From: Actinomadura citrea
GTDB lineage: Bacteria; Actinomycetota; Actinomycetes; Streptosporangiales; Streptosporangiaceae
NCBI RefSeq assembly: GCF_013409045.1
Contig: NZ_JACCBT010000001.1
Span: 5,580,001-5,644,000 of the forward strand
DNA length: 64,000 nt
Reading direction: 5' to 3'
Shown here: positions 53,114-61,698 of the stretch, piece after piece
Numbering within the stretch: the first letter of the stretch is position 1
Layout of the letters: every line of letters begins with the position of its first letter
Made by a program: the position numbers and the translations under genes
The notes under the pieces: generated by a model
Databases searched by the model: none
What the model saw: the letters and a program-made list of their open reading frames with translations, nothing else
What the model was told of the DNA's origin: nothing

Positions 53114-56100
53114 CTACTGGTATTGCAACTTCCAGATCTGGTGTGGTGGAACCGGTTCCCCCGGCGCGGCCTGGAGCACCCGTGCGTCTTCGGGGGCCCC
53201 CTCGTCATGGGCGTCGGCGACCATGGCGCTGTGCTTGGCGATCAGCCGGTACCCAAGGTTGCCGTCGTCGGCGACCCCGACCACCTTCCAGAGTTGGTGC
53301 TCAGCACCCGGTTCACAGGTGGCCTGCCGGGCGGCGGCACCGGGCTGCGTTTGCGCATCGGCCACCTCGAGACATCGGACCGCCGACGGGTCGCCGTTGA
53401 GAGTGTTGACGTTGGCGAGCATGTAGTAGCCGTCACCGTAATCAGAGAACCTCCATTTCTGCCAAGGGCCGCCATTGCACTCCCAGGGCATCACGGAGAT
53501 CTTGTCCTCTTTGGAACCGCCTGCGACGTCCATGCATTTTTGGGTGCTCGCGGCCAGCAGCCGGTGCGTTATCCCATCGAGGTGATGGCGCTTCAGAGTG
53601 GTGATGTTCCACATTTGCTCGTCGGTGACCGGGTCAGCGCACGACCACTGCAGCACGTTCGCGCCCGGGGTCGGCGAAGCCGAGTCAACAGCGAGGCACT
53701 TGTCGCTCCGCCGCGACTTGATCAGGTATCCGCCGGCCTTCTTCTCCGGCTTCCACTGCTGGCCGGTACTGCCGTTGCATTCGTACTGCCAGACGTTGCG
53801 CCCGTCGGCGGTTCCGGAGCCATCGGTTCCGTCCACGTCCAGGCACTTGCCGCTGTTGGCACTGATGAGCTTGTAGTAACCATCGCCCGCGTCGATGAAC
53901 TGCCAGTCCTGGGCGGGGTGGGCGTTGCAGTTCCACTGCTGCACGTTCGTGCCGTTCTCTGTTCCGGCTCCCGCGACGTCCAGGCAGTGTCCGGAGTTGA
54001 CGCTCACCAGGCGCAACGTATTTCCCGAAAATTCGTGGTCCTGGACGGACTCGGTGTAGATCACGTTCAGAACCGACTCATCGGGGTGGGCCAGCGGCCA
54101 CAGCTGGGAATCGTCGATCCAGCCGTTCCAGAATGCGCTCTTCGCAGCGCCGTTCGGAGTCGCGCCAGCCAGCAAGGGCCCTGAGCCGTCCGCCGGCGTC
54201 CAGGTCGTGGCGGCCGTCTTCACCTCCGGCGCCATGACCCGAGTGGTGGAGCAGTTCCATGGCTCGTCAGGGACGCAGACCTCGCGGCTCCCCTCAGCTT
54301 GGGTGCGCAGCCAGAGTTCCTGCTTGAGCGGGTCGTAACCGCCCATCAGAGAAACCCAGTGGGCGGTCCATGGCTGCCCATCGCCGGCTTGCGCCATATC
54401 CCGCGTGGCAGCCGTCAGAACGGTGCCATCCGCTTTGCGATGCCTGAACGTCCATTTCCCGCCCAGCCAGCCGAGCTCGAAGACGGTCCCGTCAGAGGCG
54501 GCCTGGCTCATCGCCACCTGCTCCCCCTGAACGGAGGCGAGCTTCAACCACGTCGAGAACATGAACCGCTGACTGGTGTCCACCAACGTGACCGGATTGC
54601 CGCCGGGGTCCGTCCAGGGCTTCACTTCCCCGAACTGCGTCGAACCGTTGAGGCGCACCGCGCGGTCGGTCGGCGAACCCGCGCCGAGGTTGCCCGCCTC
54701 ACCGAAAGCCGCGCCTCCGCTGAACACGAGGTCGGCGTTCGGATTCGCAGCACCGCTGGGTCCCACCGCGCCGGCCACGTTGCCGGTGGGCTCGTCCATC
54801 GACCAGGCGGCATCGCGCGGGGGCTGCTCCACACCGAACTCGTACTTCTTGGCCGCGCTCGGGTTGCCCGCCCGGTCGTAGGCGGTCACCTCCACCCACT
54901 GGGGCCCGAAGCGCATCGGCGTCCAGGCGACCGTGGAAGACGCTCCTGGCGCGACAGTCTTCGTCCCTTCGACCCCGTCGGCGAACCGGTAGTGGAACTT
55001 CACCACGTCAGCCGAACCGGCGGGCGCGAAAGTGAAGGTGCCTGGCACGTACTTGCGTGCGGCCGAGTCATATCCCGACGTCGCTCCGGCTGGATACTCC
55101 GGGGACGACACCGCCGGCGTGTTCGGCCTCCGGGCGTCCACCGTGTACTCGCACCACTCCGACCACGGCCCGTACAGGTTCGTGTCGTCCATCCCTCGAA
55201 CACGCCACATCCAGCTCGTTCCACCATCAGCGGTGGCCGGAGAATCGTCACCCTTGACGACCGTCAACGAGGCATGGAGGTAGCCGTCGGAGCCGGCATG
55301 CTGAAACTGGTCTCCCGGGGGCACGTAGCGCTTCCAGCTCTCTTCGGGCTTGCCCAGAGGCGCCAACTCGTACTCCGCGGCCAGGAGCTGACCATCGAAG
55401 CCACCTGAGTTGTCGCCGTCGTAGTCGGTGATCAACGCGTTGGCCGTCCGGTCCTTGGACACCCCCATCCAAGGGCGGCCACTCCCCCGCACGCACCCGT
55501 ACTTGGTCGTCCCACCGTTCCTCATGTGGACGTCTTTGGTGGGCATGGGGTACCGGGAGAACTTCACGACCATGCGCGGGTCGACATCCATGACCTTCCA
55601 GGTGTGGGTGTCGTCGTAGTCCGCGTCCGGGAACAACCCCATGGTGAAGAAGTCCCACTTGTGGTCGGTGGCCCACTGCACCACTCTCGTCAGGTTGCCC
55701 CCGGCGAAATGAACGTCGTTGGAGCTTCCGGAGTCACCGCATTCAGGGCGACCGACATTCACTGGTGCACTGGCCAAGAAGTTGTTGCTCCAACCGGAGC
55801 CGTCAGGGATGTATGCATCCGGCCGCGTATTCCACGTGGTAGTCGAGTAGATGTGTTCGACGTTGAACAGGCGCACGTCCCGCGTGACACACGACCACGC
55901 ATGCAAGGTGTCGAAGGTGATGTCGACGGAGTTGATTTTCACCTGGACGCTCCCAGACCATGTGTGGATGGGGGTCGTGTCCATCCGAATGTAGGAGCGC
56001 TTGTCGGTGTAGTCCTCGACTTCCCGCCCGGTGGGCAGCCGGTCGGGCTTCCAGTACTTGGAGTCGGGCCACGTCCGATCGACGTAAGCCCAGCCGGCGC

Positions 56101-57088
56101 CCTTGGTTCCCTGGGCATCGTCGGTCTCTCGCCCGCCGTTCCACGTCTGCCAGGACGGGTCGAGGACGATCGGAAACTTGGCGTCGGGTGCGGTGAGCAG
56201 TTCCCGGTGCGGTACCAGCGCCAGCGACCCCGAAGTGACCTCGATTCCCAGCGGCTGCGAGGACGCCTCAGGCGAGGGCCCGGCGGCAACGGCCTCAGGA
56301 GACGTCCGCGTGACGGCGCCGCTCTCTGTTCCCTCCCACATCAACGGCTCTGGCGCGGTGAAAACCTCGTTGCCGGCTTCGTCCACGGCCGCGAGCCGAC
56401 CGCCGGAAAGCTCCTTCAACTGCACTCCGGAGGCCCTCACCCCGAACTCGATCTTCTCCAACTCGGGATCGCGCGCCGCCTCCGGCGTCTTCACGACCAC
56501 GTAGTGGGACCAGCCGGTGGGCGTCGACCGGACCACCAGGTCCACCCCCGCGCCGCCGCCGTCCACATAGGTGGCGCTCTCACCCTCCAGGACCGGAGCC
56601 GGAAGACTGGCTCCCGGCCAGGTGAGCGTCAGACTCTTCCCATCCTTGGTCATCGTCGCCAGTTCGTCGTCGCCCCCGGCACCGAACGTGACCCCGTTGA
56701 CCGACATCCGCGACGCATAGCCGCCCTCGGCGGTCCGCTCCAGGGTCAGATCCGCGTCGTGGAAGACCCCATCTCGTTTCACACGAACCGGGACCGGCGA
56801 CGTCTCGAACGAGAACTGGCCGTCAGGCAGCGCGGAAAGCTTTCTGGTTTCCGACGTCTGACCAGCGATTTCTACAGGATCGCCGGTCTCCTTGGCTTTT
56901 GCCAGCGCGGCGTCGATAGGAGTCGGCGTCGGGCCGGCCTCGTCCGCCCGCACCGGGGCGGGTGGCACGGATACCAGCGAGGCCACCAGGACGGACGCCA
57001 TCAATCCGGAGAGAACCCTGGAGCGCCGACACAGTCTGTCAACAACCCATGACGGAAACGGCGAACCATTACCAACACGGACGCGCAA
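53114..57088 (-). CDS. Secreted DNRLRE/LamG/ricin-lectin protein
   Basis: A 1324-residue protein with N-terminal signal (GLMASVLVASLVSVPPAPVRA). Residues about 330-520 resemble the DNRLRE surface domain (RSYIRMDTTPIHTWSGSVQVK, ATTWNTRPDAY-like). Residues about 790-1015 are LamG-like (TDRAVRLNGSTQFGEV, RFMFSTWLKLASVQGEQVAM, GWIDDSQLW). The last 300 residues hold two ricin-type beta-trefoils with repeated CLDVAG and Q-x-W (QDWQF, QQWKP, QKWRF). Such proteins bind sugars and in actinomycetes commonly precede Rhs toxins, so it may place or deliver the toxin. Start chosen by frame; GTG or ATG alternatives exist. Confidence 0.85.
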   Translation of the reverse strand: MRVRVGNGSPFPSWVVDRLCRRSRVLSGLMASVLVASLVSVPPAPVRADEAGPTPTPIDAALAKAKETGDPVEIAGQTSETRKLSALPDGQFSFETSPVPVRVKRDGVFHDADLTLERTAEGGYASRMSVNGVTFGAGGDDELATMTKDGKSLTLTWPGASLPAPVLEGESATYVDGGGAGVDLVVRSTPTGWSHYVVVKTPEAARDPELEKIEFGVRASGVQLKELSGGRLAAVDEAGNEVFTAPEPLMWEGTESGAVTRTSPEAVAAGPSPEASSQPLGIEVTSGSLALVPHRELLTAPDAKFPIVLDPSWQTWNGGRETDDAQGTKGAGWAYVDRTWPDSKYWKPDRLPTGREVEDYTDKRSYIRMDTTPIHTWSGSVQVKINSVDITFDTLHAWSCVTRDVRLFNVEHIYSTTTWNTRPDAYIPDGSGWSNNFLASAPVNVGRPECGDSGSSNDVHFAGGNLTRVVQWATDHKWDFFTMGLFPDADYDDTHTWKVMDVDPRMVVKFSRYPMPTKDVHMRNGGTTKYGCVRGSGRPWMGVSKDRTANALITDYDGDNSGGFDGQLLAAEYELAPLGKPEESWKRYVPPGDQFQHAGSDGYLHASLTVVKGDDSPATADGGTSWMWRVRGMDDTNLYGPWSEWCEYTVDARRPNTPAVSSPEYPAGATSGYDSAARKYVPGTFTFAPAGSADVVKFHYRFADGVEGTKTVAPGASSTVAWTPMRFGPQWVEVTAYDRAGNPSAAKKYEFGVEQPPRDAAWSMDEPTGNVAGAVGPSGAANPNADLVFSGGAAFGEAGNLGAGSPTDRAVRLNGSTQFGEVKPWTDPGGNPVTLVDTSQRFMFSTWLKLASVQGEQVAMSQAASDGTVFELGWLGGKWTFRHRKADGTVLTAATRDMAQAGDGQPWTAHWVSLMGGYDPLKQELWLRTQAEGSREVCVPDEPWNCSTTRVMAPEVKTAATTWTPADGSGPLLAGATPNGAAKSAFWNGWIDDSQLWPLAHPDESVLNVIYTESVQDHEFSGNTLRLVSVNSGHCLDVAGAGTENGTNVQQWNCNAHPAQDWQFIDAGDGYYKLISANSGKCLDVDGTDGSGTADGRNVWQYECNGSTGQQWKPEKKAGGYLIKSRRSDKCLAVDSASPTPGANVLQWSCADPVTDEQMWNITTLKRHHLDGITHRLLAASTQKCMDVAGGSKEDKISVMPWECNGGPWQKWRFSDYGDGYYMLANVNTLNGDPSAVRCLEVADAQTQPGAAARQATCEPGAEHQLWKVVGVADDGNLGYRLIAKHSAMVADAHDEGAPEDARVLQAAPGEPVPPHQIWKLQYQ

Positions 57089-57177
57089 AACGACCTCGCA
57101 AGATAAAGTCCGCCTAAAGTCGCGCTAAACATAAACCGACGTTCTCCGAACCGGAAGAGTGATCATCTTCGGCTTTT

Positions 57178-57193
57178 TGTGATCTAGATCACT
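57178..57193. promoter_or_regulatory. Crp-like binding palindrome
   Basis: TGTGATCTAGATCACT: GTGATCTAGATCAC is a perfect 14-base palindrome and fits the Crp consensus TGTGA-N6-TCACA in all but the last base. It stands 91 bases before the 57088 start, so it could control the secreted lectin/Rhs operon. Confidence 0.55.
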
Positions 57194-57831
57194 GTCGACT
57201 TCTGCCAACCACGGTGAGGGCATCCGCGTCCTTCGGTCGGCGCCGCCATGGAAAGATCCCTTGCGTAACGGGTCGCACGGAAATCGCTACGCCTAGTTCC
57301 CTTGTATCCGCAGACTTCGGGATCTGTGGCCGGGAAGGGGCTTTCGAACGAGCCAGCGAGCTGCTAATCACACTGCAAGCAAGGAGCTCTTCCACCTCGG
57401 CCACAAGGGCACGAGCGATGGCGAGGGGCAGAGGCGGCCGGTGACGCGACGAGGCTCCAGGGAAGAGCGATGCCGACTGAAGCAACCGCCTTGCCGGGCA
57501 ACTCTGGTGCGCTCCACTGTGCTGCGCTGGATCCGCCGCTCGCTACCCGCGCCCCGAGGCCGAGTTGGTCGTCGACCCCGCAGTCGTGTCGGATCGCACC
57601 GCCGCGCATTACCGCCCGGCTCCTCCCGTACCTACCGGACAGACTCAGGGACTGCGGGTCGGCTTGCAAACCCTGTGCCTGATCGGGAACCGGCTGGGCC
57701 AGCTGCCAAGCGCCCAACTCGCCGATCTATGAGGAGTCCGCCGCGACGGCGCGGAAGCGGTGGGGACGGCCTGCGGGCGTAGGAGCTGAGATGTGGCTGA
57801 GTGCGCCCGTCGTCGGCGCGTCCAACTTTTG

Positions 57832-57847
57832 AAGGCGCCAGCGCCTT
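57832..57847. promoter_or_regulatory. Inverted repeat before the sigma-factor operon
   Basis: AAGGCGC-CA-GCGCCTT, a perfect 7-base inverted repeat, 40 bases before ATG 57888. Operator or short hairpin in the 5' leader. Confidence 0.45.
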
Positions 57848-57887
57848 TAAGGGACGACGTGTACCACCACAAGAAGGAGGCGGCTGG

Positions 57888-58079
57888 ATGTCGCTGATGG
57901 TGGAAGCTTCGCGCGCTGCGGCTGCAACGCTGGCCTGCGTGGCGGCGGGCATGGACTTGACCCGGGTGCTCCTGCAGCGGCGCGCGCACCGGCCGATCGA
58001 ACCTCGTCTCAGCACCGCCCAAGACGACCGGAACGGTACCGGCCCGGGCGTCGCCAGTGAGGCGGAGCTTGAGTCATGA
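57888..58079 (+). CDS. 63-residue protein before the ECF sigma factor
   Basis: ATG 57888 has AAGAAGGAGG seven bases upstream, one of the best ribosome-binding sites here. The product starts MSLMVEASRAAAATLACVAAG, weakly hydrophobic, then a hydrophilic tail. Its stop overlaps the sigma-factor ATG (ATGA). It may set translation of the sigma factor or be a small regulator of it. Confidence 0.6.
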   Translation: MSLMVEASRAAAATLACVAAGMDLTRVLLQRRAHRPIEPRLSTAQDDRNGTGPGVASEAELES

Positions 58080-58657
58080 CCGGTAACCCACGCGGTTCCA
58101 TCGGCGGAGTCTTGGTCCACGAAGGCACTGAAGGACACACAGGCGAGCTGGCGGCCTTCTTTATGGAGCACCGTTGGCTGCTGCGCCGCTTCCTGGTGGC
58201 GCAGGGCTGCCCGGACGGCGACAGCGACGACATTGTCCAGGACGCGTTCTTGATCGCCTGGACCCGGTGGCAGACCATCGCCTACTACGACAATCCCAAG
58301 GCCTATCTTTACAAGGTGGCCATCCGCCTCTGGCACCGAGCCGCAGCGCACCGCGGTCAGACCGGCAGCCACGACGAGCAGCAAGACGTCTTAGAGACGA
58401 CGCCCAGCCAAATCGACGTGGGCGGGTACGTCGAACTCTCCGACACTCTCACCAGGTGGTTCGGACAGCTGCCCGCTCAGCAACGCAAGGTCGCCGGGTT
58501 GCGCCTGATCGCCGATCTGTCGGAGGTCACGACCGCTGACATCCTCGGCATCAGCCTCGGAACGGTGAAATCCCAGCTGAATGCGGCCAGAAAGAAACTT
58601 GCCGAACTACGCGACAAGGACGAGCGCGACGAGCACAGAGATGGAGGCGAGCGGTGA
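58076..58657 (+). CDS. ECF-type RNA polymerase sigma factor
   Basis: A 193-residue protein from ATG 58076. Region 2: FFMEHRWLLRRFLVAQGCPDGDSDDIVQDAFLIAWTRWQTI. Region 4: LPAQQRKVAGLRLIADLSEVTTADILGISLGTVKSQLNAARKKLAEL. No anti-sigma gene is adjacent. It is placed between the 63-residue gene and an HD-GYP gene, with overlapping stops and starts, so the three form one operon. Confidence 0.87.
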   Translation: MTGNPRGSIGGVLVHEGTEGHTGELAAFFMEHRWLLRRFLVAQGCPDGDSDDIVQDAFLIAWTRWQTIAYYDNPKAYLYKVAIRLWHRAAAHRGQTGSHDEQQDVLETTPSQIDVGGYVELSDTLTRWFGQLPAQQRKVAGLRLIADLSEVTTADILGISLGTVKSQLNAARKKLAELRDKDERDEHRDGGER

Positions 58658-59820
58658 TGAGCATCGACGACCTGATCCGCCAGGCAGCCAACGCCAACAG
58701 GAACAACGACCAGACGGCGCTGCGCTCCTTCCTCGCCGCCGCCGACCAGGCCCACCAAGATCCCCGAAAAGCCCGGCGCATCCGCGCCCTGGCCGAACTG
58801 GTCGACATCGACATCGCCGCCTACGACCAAGGGCTGACCGCCCTCGACCACGGCGACACCCACGCCGCAGAGACGCTCCTGCTACACGCCGCCAAGGCCG
58901 GGATCAACGACCCCGCCGACATCCTGGCCGAACTTCTGGCCCAAGACGTCGACGCCGACCCCCCTCTGGAACTCGCACGGCGAGCCGCGGAGATCCGCGC
59001 CCACCGCGCGATCCTCAAAGCAGCGTGCCTCCGACAAACCGACCCGGCTCCGGGCCGGACCGCACCGGGCCGCAGGCAGGCCTCCGCAGCGACCGAAAGC
59101 GGCGTGACGAAGGATGCACTGGCCGAGGTGCTGATGGCGGCCATGGACGTCAAGGACTCCCACACCCGCAGGCACAGCCAGCGAGTCTCACGTCTCACCA
59201 GCTTGCTCGGCGCGGAACTGGGCATGCCAGTCGCACATATCGAGGCGGCCCGTCTGGCCGGACTGCTACACGACATCGGCAAACTCGCCGTCCCCAACGC
59301 CGTGCTATTCAAGGCTGGCGCACTGACCGAGGCGGAATACCGCATCATCCAGTTGCACGTCCGGCACGGCGCCGCGATCGTGCAGGAACTCCCGGAGTTC
59401 TTCACCCAGACCATCCCTGGAACCCGCACCGGCATCGACGCCGATCCGCTCATGCGCGACACGGTCGCCGGGATCCTGCACCACCACGAACGATTCGACG
59501 GCAGCGGCTATCCCCACGGCCTGGCCGGCACCGACATCCCCCAGGTGGCTCGGACGGTGGCCGTGGTCGACTGCTTTGACGCCATCGTCACCACCCGCAG
59601 AACCGGCCTGGCACGGCCCATCCCACAAGCAATCCACGTGCTACGCCAGTGCGCGGGTGTCTCACTCGACCCCGAGATGGTCCACGCCTTCCTGACCGTC
59701 CTGAGCACCCACCGCGACGAGATCGAGCACCTCAGCAGACAAGACCGCCAATCCGGCCCCGCAAAACCCAACCCGGCGGCGTCCTCACGCGAGGAACTCG
59801 ACGCATGCGACCGATCTTGA
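58654..59820 (+). CDS. HD-GYP domain phosphohydrolase
   Basis: A 388-residue protein; GTG 58654 overlaps the sigma stop, ATG 58657 is the alternative. Residues 1-130 are helical repeat-like (DPRKARRIRALAELVDIDIAAY). Residues 155-345 are an HD-GYP domain: HTRRHSQRVSRL, GLLHDIGKLAVPNAVL with the HD pair, LHVRHGAAIVQEL, ILHHHERFDGSGYPHGLAGTDIP with the GYP motif, and VAVVDCFDAI. HD-GYP enzymes degrade cyclic di-GMP. Its coupling to an ECF sigma factor suggests a signalling output. Sensor domain unknown. Confidence 0.88.
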   Translation: MMSIDDLIRQAANANRNNDQTALRSFLAAADQAHQDPRKARRIRALAELVDIDIAAYDQGLTALDHGDTHAAETLLLHAAKAGINDPADILAELLAQDVDADPPLELARRAAEIRAHRAILKAACLRQTDPAPGRTAPGRRQASAATESGVTKDALAEVLMAAMDVKDSHTRRHSQRVSRLTSLLGAELGMPVAHIEAARLAGLLHDIGKLAVPNAVLFKAGALTEAEYRIIQLHVRHGAAIVQELPEFFTQTIPGTRTGIDADPLMRDTVAGILHHHERFDGSGYPHGLAGTDIPQVARTVAVVDCFDAIVTTRRTGLARPIPQAIHVLRQCAGVSLDPEMVHAFLTVLSTHRDEIEHLSRQDRQSGPAKPNPAASSREELDACDRS

Positions 59821-60295
59821 ACAGGCGAACCCCGACCACCATCGTACCGGAGCCCGTTTATGAGCCGTCTGCCGTCCGGCCGAGCGAGGGCGGGCCGCAC
59901 CGTCGGTACAGGGCCGGCGCTCCGCGAGTTCACGCTCGGCATCAGTTCGCTCGGCACGAGCAACCCGACTGCGGCTCCTCCCACGAGTTCAGGTCCGTCG
60001 CCTTCCTTGTACAGCGATCGCGGGAAGGACTCCACATCAGCTCAGCTTGGCCAGTCGAGCCCCTCGGACAGTCGCTGCGATCAGCGTTATGGCCGTGGGC
60101 GCTACTCGATCAAGCCAGACCCCGAGCGAGCCAACGAGGTTCTCAATGAAGCCAGGCGGCTTTCGTCGGCAGCCTCGACCGGGCCCGGACGACGCGCTCA
60201 AGATGATCGGCCGCCCAGGTGAGCGCTTCGGGAATCTGCGAAGCGTACGGTGGCTCCCGAACTGGCTCCCGAGACTACGAAGCGCTCATTGGAAC
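59821..60295. other. Region between HD-GYP gene and tRNA-Val
   Basis: About 475 bases, no supported gene. Includes the arm-like repeat at 60249. An integrase gene would be expected in this position for an element integrated at the tRNA, but none is seen. Confidence 0.45.
60249..60270. repeat. Arm-like repeat, right copy
   Basis: GGTGGCTCCCGAACTGGCTC plus two bases, matching 44200-44222 but for one base less. Lies 75 bases left of the tRNA gene. Confidence 0.5.
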
Positions 60296-60343
60296 ACACG
60301 AGATCGCGCCGTTGACGGCGCTCTGACCTGCGGAAACTTGGGG

Positions 60344-60415
60344 TGGGCGATACTGGGTTCGAACCAGTGGCCTCTTCGGTGTGAACGAAGCGCTCTCCCA
60401 CTGAGCTAATCGCCC
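60344..60415 (-). tRNA. tRNA-Val (anticodon CAC)
   Basis: Starting at 60415 it reads GGGCGATTAGCTCAGTGGGA, then the anticodon stem CTTCG/CGAAG with loop TTCACAC (anticodon CAC) and the T-arm with GGTTCGAACC. The acceptor strands GGGCGAT/ATCGCCC pair fully. CCA is not encoded. The 3' half is repeated at 36273-36363 and 44052-44094, so it is the integration target. It is intact and should be functional. Confidence 0.93.
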
Positions 60416-60569
60416 CTGCGGAACGTGCGTTCCGACGTCGGAAACTCTAGCGCATGTCGGGGGGTGGTCGCGCGCCGGTTTTGCGCCTGGGGAGGGGGTG
60501 GGCGCCTTGCCTGGCGGCGGGGCTGAGGGACGGATGGGAGTCGGGTGGTTACGCTTGGCGACTGCAGTG

Positions 60570-60995
60570 TCAGGTCCAGAAGGTGGGGTCTTCGATGTTC
60601 CAGGGCAGCGTCAGGCCGTAGACGGTCAGGTAGGCGGTCAGGGCGGCGGCGAGGGCCAGGGCCGTCAGGACGCCGAGGATGGTGTTGCGGCGGCGGGCGC
60701 GGGGGTCGAGGGCTTTCTCCTTGGCGCGGTCGGCGGCGGTTCTGGCGCGGTGGAGGGCGCGCTGCGCCCAGGCGAACTCGGTGGCGAGGATGGCCAGGCC
60801 GATGACGATGCCGAGGAGGCCGGGGCCGGGGGTCACCATCATGACCAGGCCGCCGGTGAGGACGGCGGCGCCGGTGAGGAAGACGGCGGCGCGCCAGGCG
60901 GTGTTGAGGAGGGGGTTGCGCCGGATCCGGGCGCGGAAGCGGTGGGAGAGGCGCGGCTCCGGCGGTGGAGCATCCTTTTCATGATTTATTGCCAC
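60570..60995 (-). CDS. PGPGW (TIGR02611-type) membrane protein
   Basis: A 141-residue protein from GTG 60995 (AAGG upstream). The signature VTPGPGLLGIVIGLAILATEFAWAQR (in part) is the PGPG region of the TIGR02611 family. Two helices flank it (AVFLTGAAVLTGGLVMM, then IGLAILATEF) and a third is near the end (LTALALAAALTAYL). Function unknown, widely conserved in actinomycetes. Confidence 0.85.
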   Translation of the reverse strand: MAINHEKDAPPPEPRLSHRFRARIRRNPLLNTAWRAAVFLTGAAVLTGGLVMMVTPGPGLLGIVIGLAILATEFAWAQRALHRARTAADRAKEKALDPRARRRNTILGVLTALALAAALTAYLTVYGLTLPWNIEDPTFWT

Positions 60996-61284
60996 GGTTT
61001 TACCTTAAGGCAGCGGATGGGCCTGCGGGGGGACGGGGGAGCGTGCGGATCGGCCTGCGGGGCAGGGGGGTCGAAGCGAAGGAAACTTGCGAATGATCCG
61101 CTTTTGCCCAGGTCAGACGCGGGTTTTGCTATGGTGAGATGGATCACAAACGCCGGGGACGCCGGAATGTTCGGCCGAGTTCAGGCAGTTAGGCGTCATA
61201 GATCGCGGGGATGTCGGTGAGAGGGAGTACCGCCCCACCGGAGCGCCCCGTGAGCCAGCGGGACCGACGTAAGAGGGAATGGCC

Positions 61285-61698
61285 ATGAACAGCAGTACCA
61301 CCGTCTCAGCAGAGCTGGGCCTTCGTCTCGTCGTCCCCGACCGCACGACCGTCCCTCTGCTGGCCGGGCTGGAGTACGCGGCCGACGACCCGTACGCGAT
61401 CCGGATGGCCTTCTACGTGGGCGACGACGAGCCGGTCGAGTGGATCTTCGCCCGGGAGCTGCTCACCGTCGGCATCGTGCGCAAGGTCGGGGACGGGGAC
61501 GTCGAGGTCTGGCCCGGCGAGGACGACGGCACGCTCAATATCGCGCTGTCCTCCCCGTTCGGGGACGCGCTGTTCGAGGTGCCGCTCTCTCCACTCGCCG
61601 ACTTCCTCCACCGGACGTACCAGGCGGTGCCCGCCGGCGAGGAGAGCGAGTTCATCGACATCGACGCCGAGCTGGAGAACCTGCTCTGGCCGTCCTAG
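61285..61698 (+). CDS. SsgA-family sporulation and cell division regulator (SsgB-like)
   Basis: A 137-residue protein. ATG 61285 is eight bases after AAGAGGG; ATG 61279 would be too close. Family patterns seen: [51 protein letters not shown] and [32 protein letters not shown]. SsgA-like proteins place cell-division proteins such as FtsZ during sporulation of filamentous actinomycetes. The closeness in length and the VGDDEPVEW motif favour SsgB. This gene indicates a sporulating organism. Confidence 0.9.
   Translation: MNSSTTVSAELGLRLVVPDRTTVPLLAGLEYAADDPYAIRMAFYVGDDEPVEWIFARELLTVGIVRKVGDGDVEVWPGEDDGTLNIALSSPFGDALFEVPLSPLADFLHRTYQAVPAGEESEFIDIDAELENLLWPS

Larger units (their letters stand above)
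57089..57887. other. Long divergent intergenic region
   Basis: About 800 bases between the secreted operon and the plus-strand sigma operon. Contains the Crp-like palindrome at 57178 and the inverted repeat at 57832. A plus-strand stretch near 57560-57715 reads QTQGLRVGLQTLCLIGNRLGQLPSAQLADL (in part) up to a stop, coding-like without a start. Confidence 0.4.
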
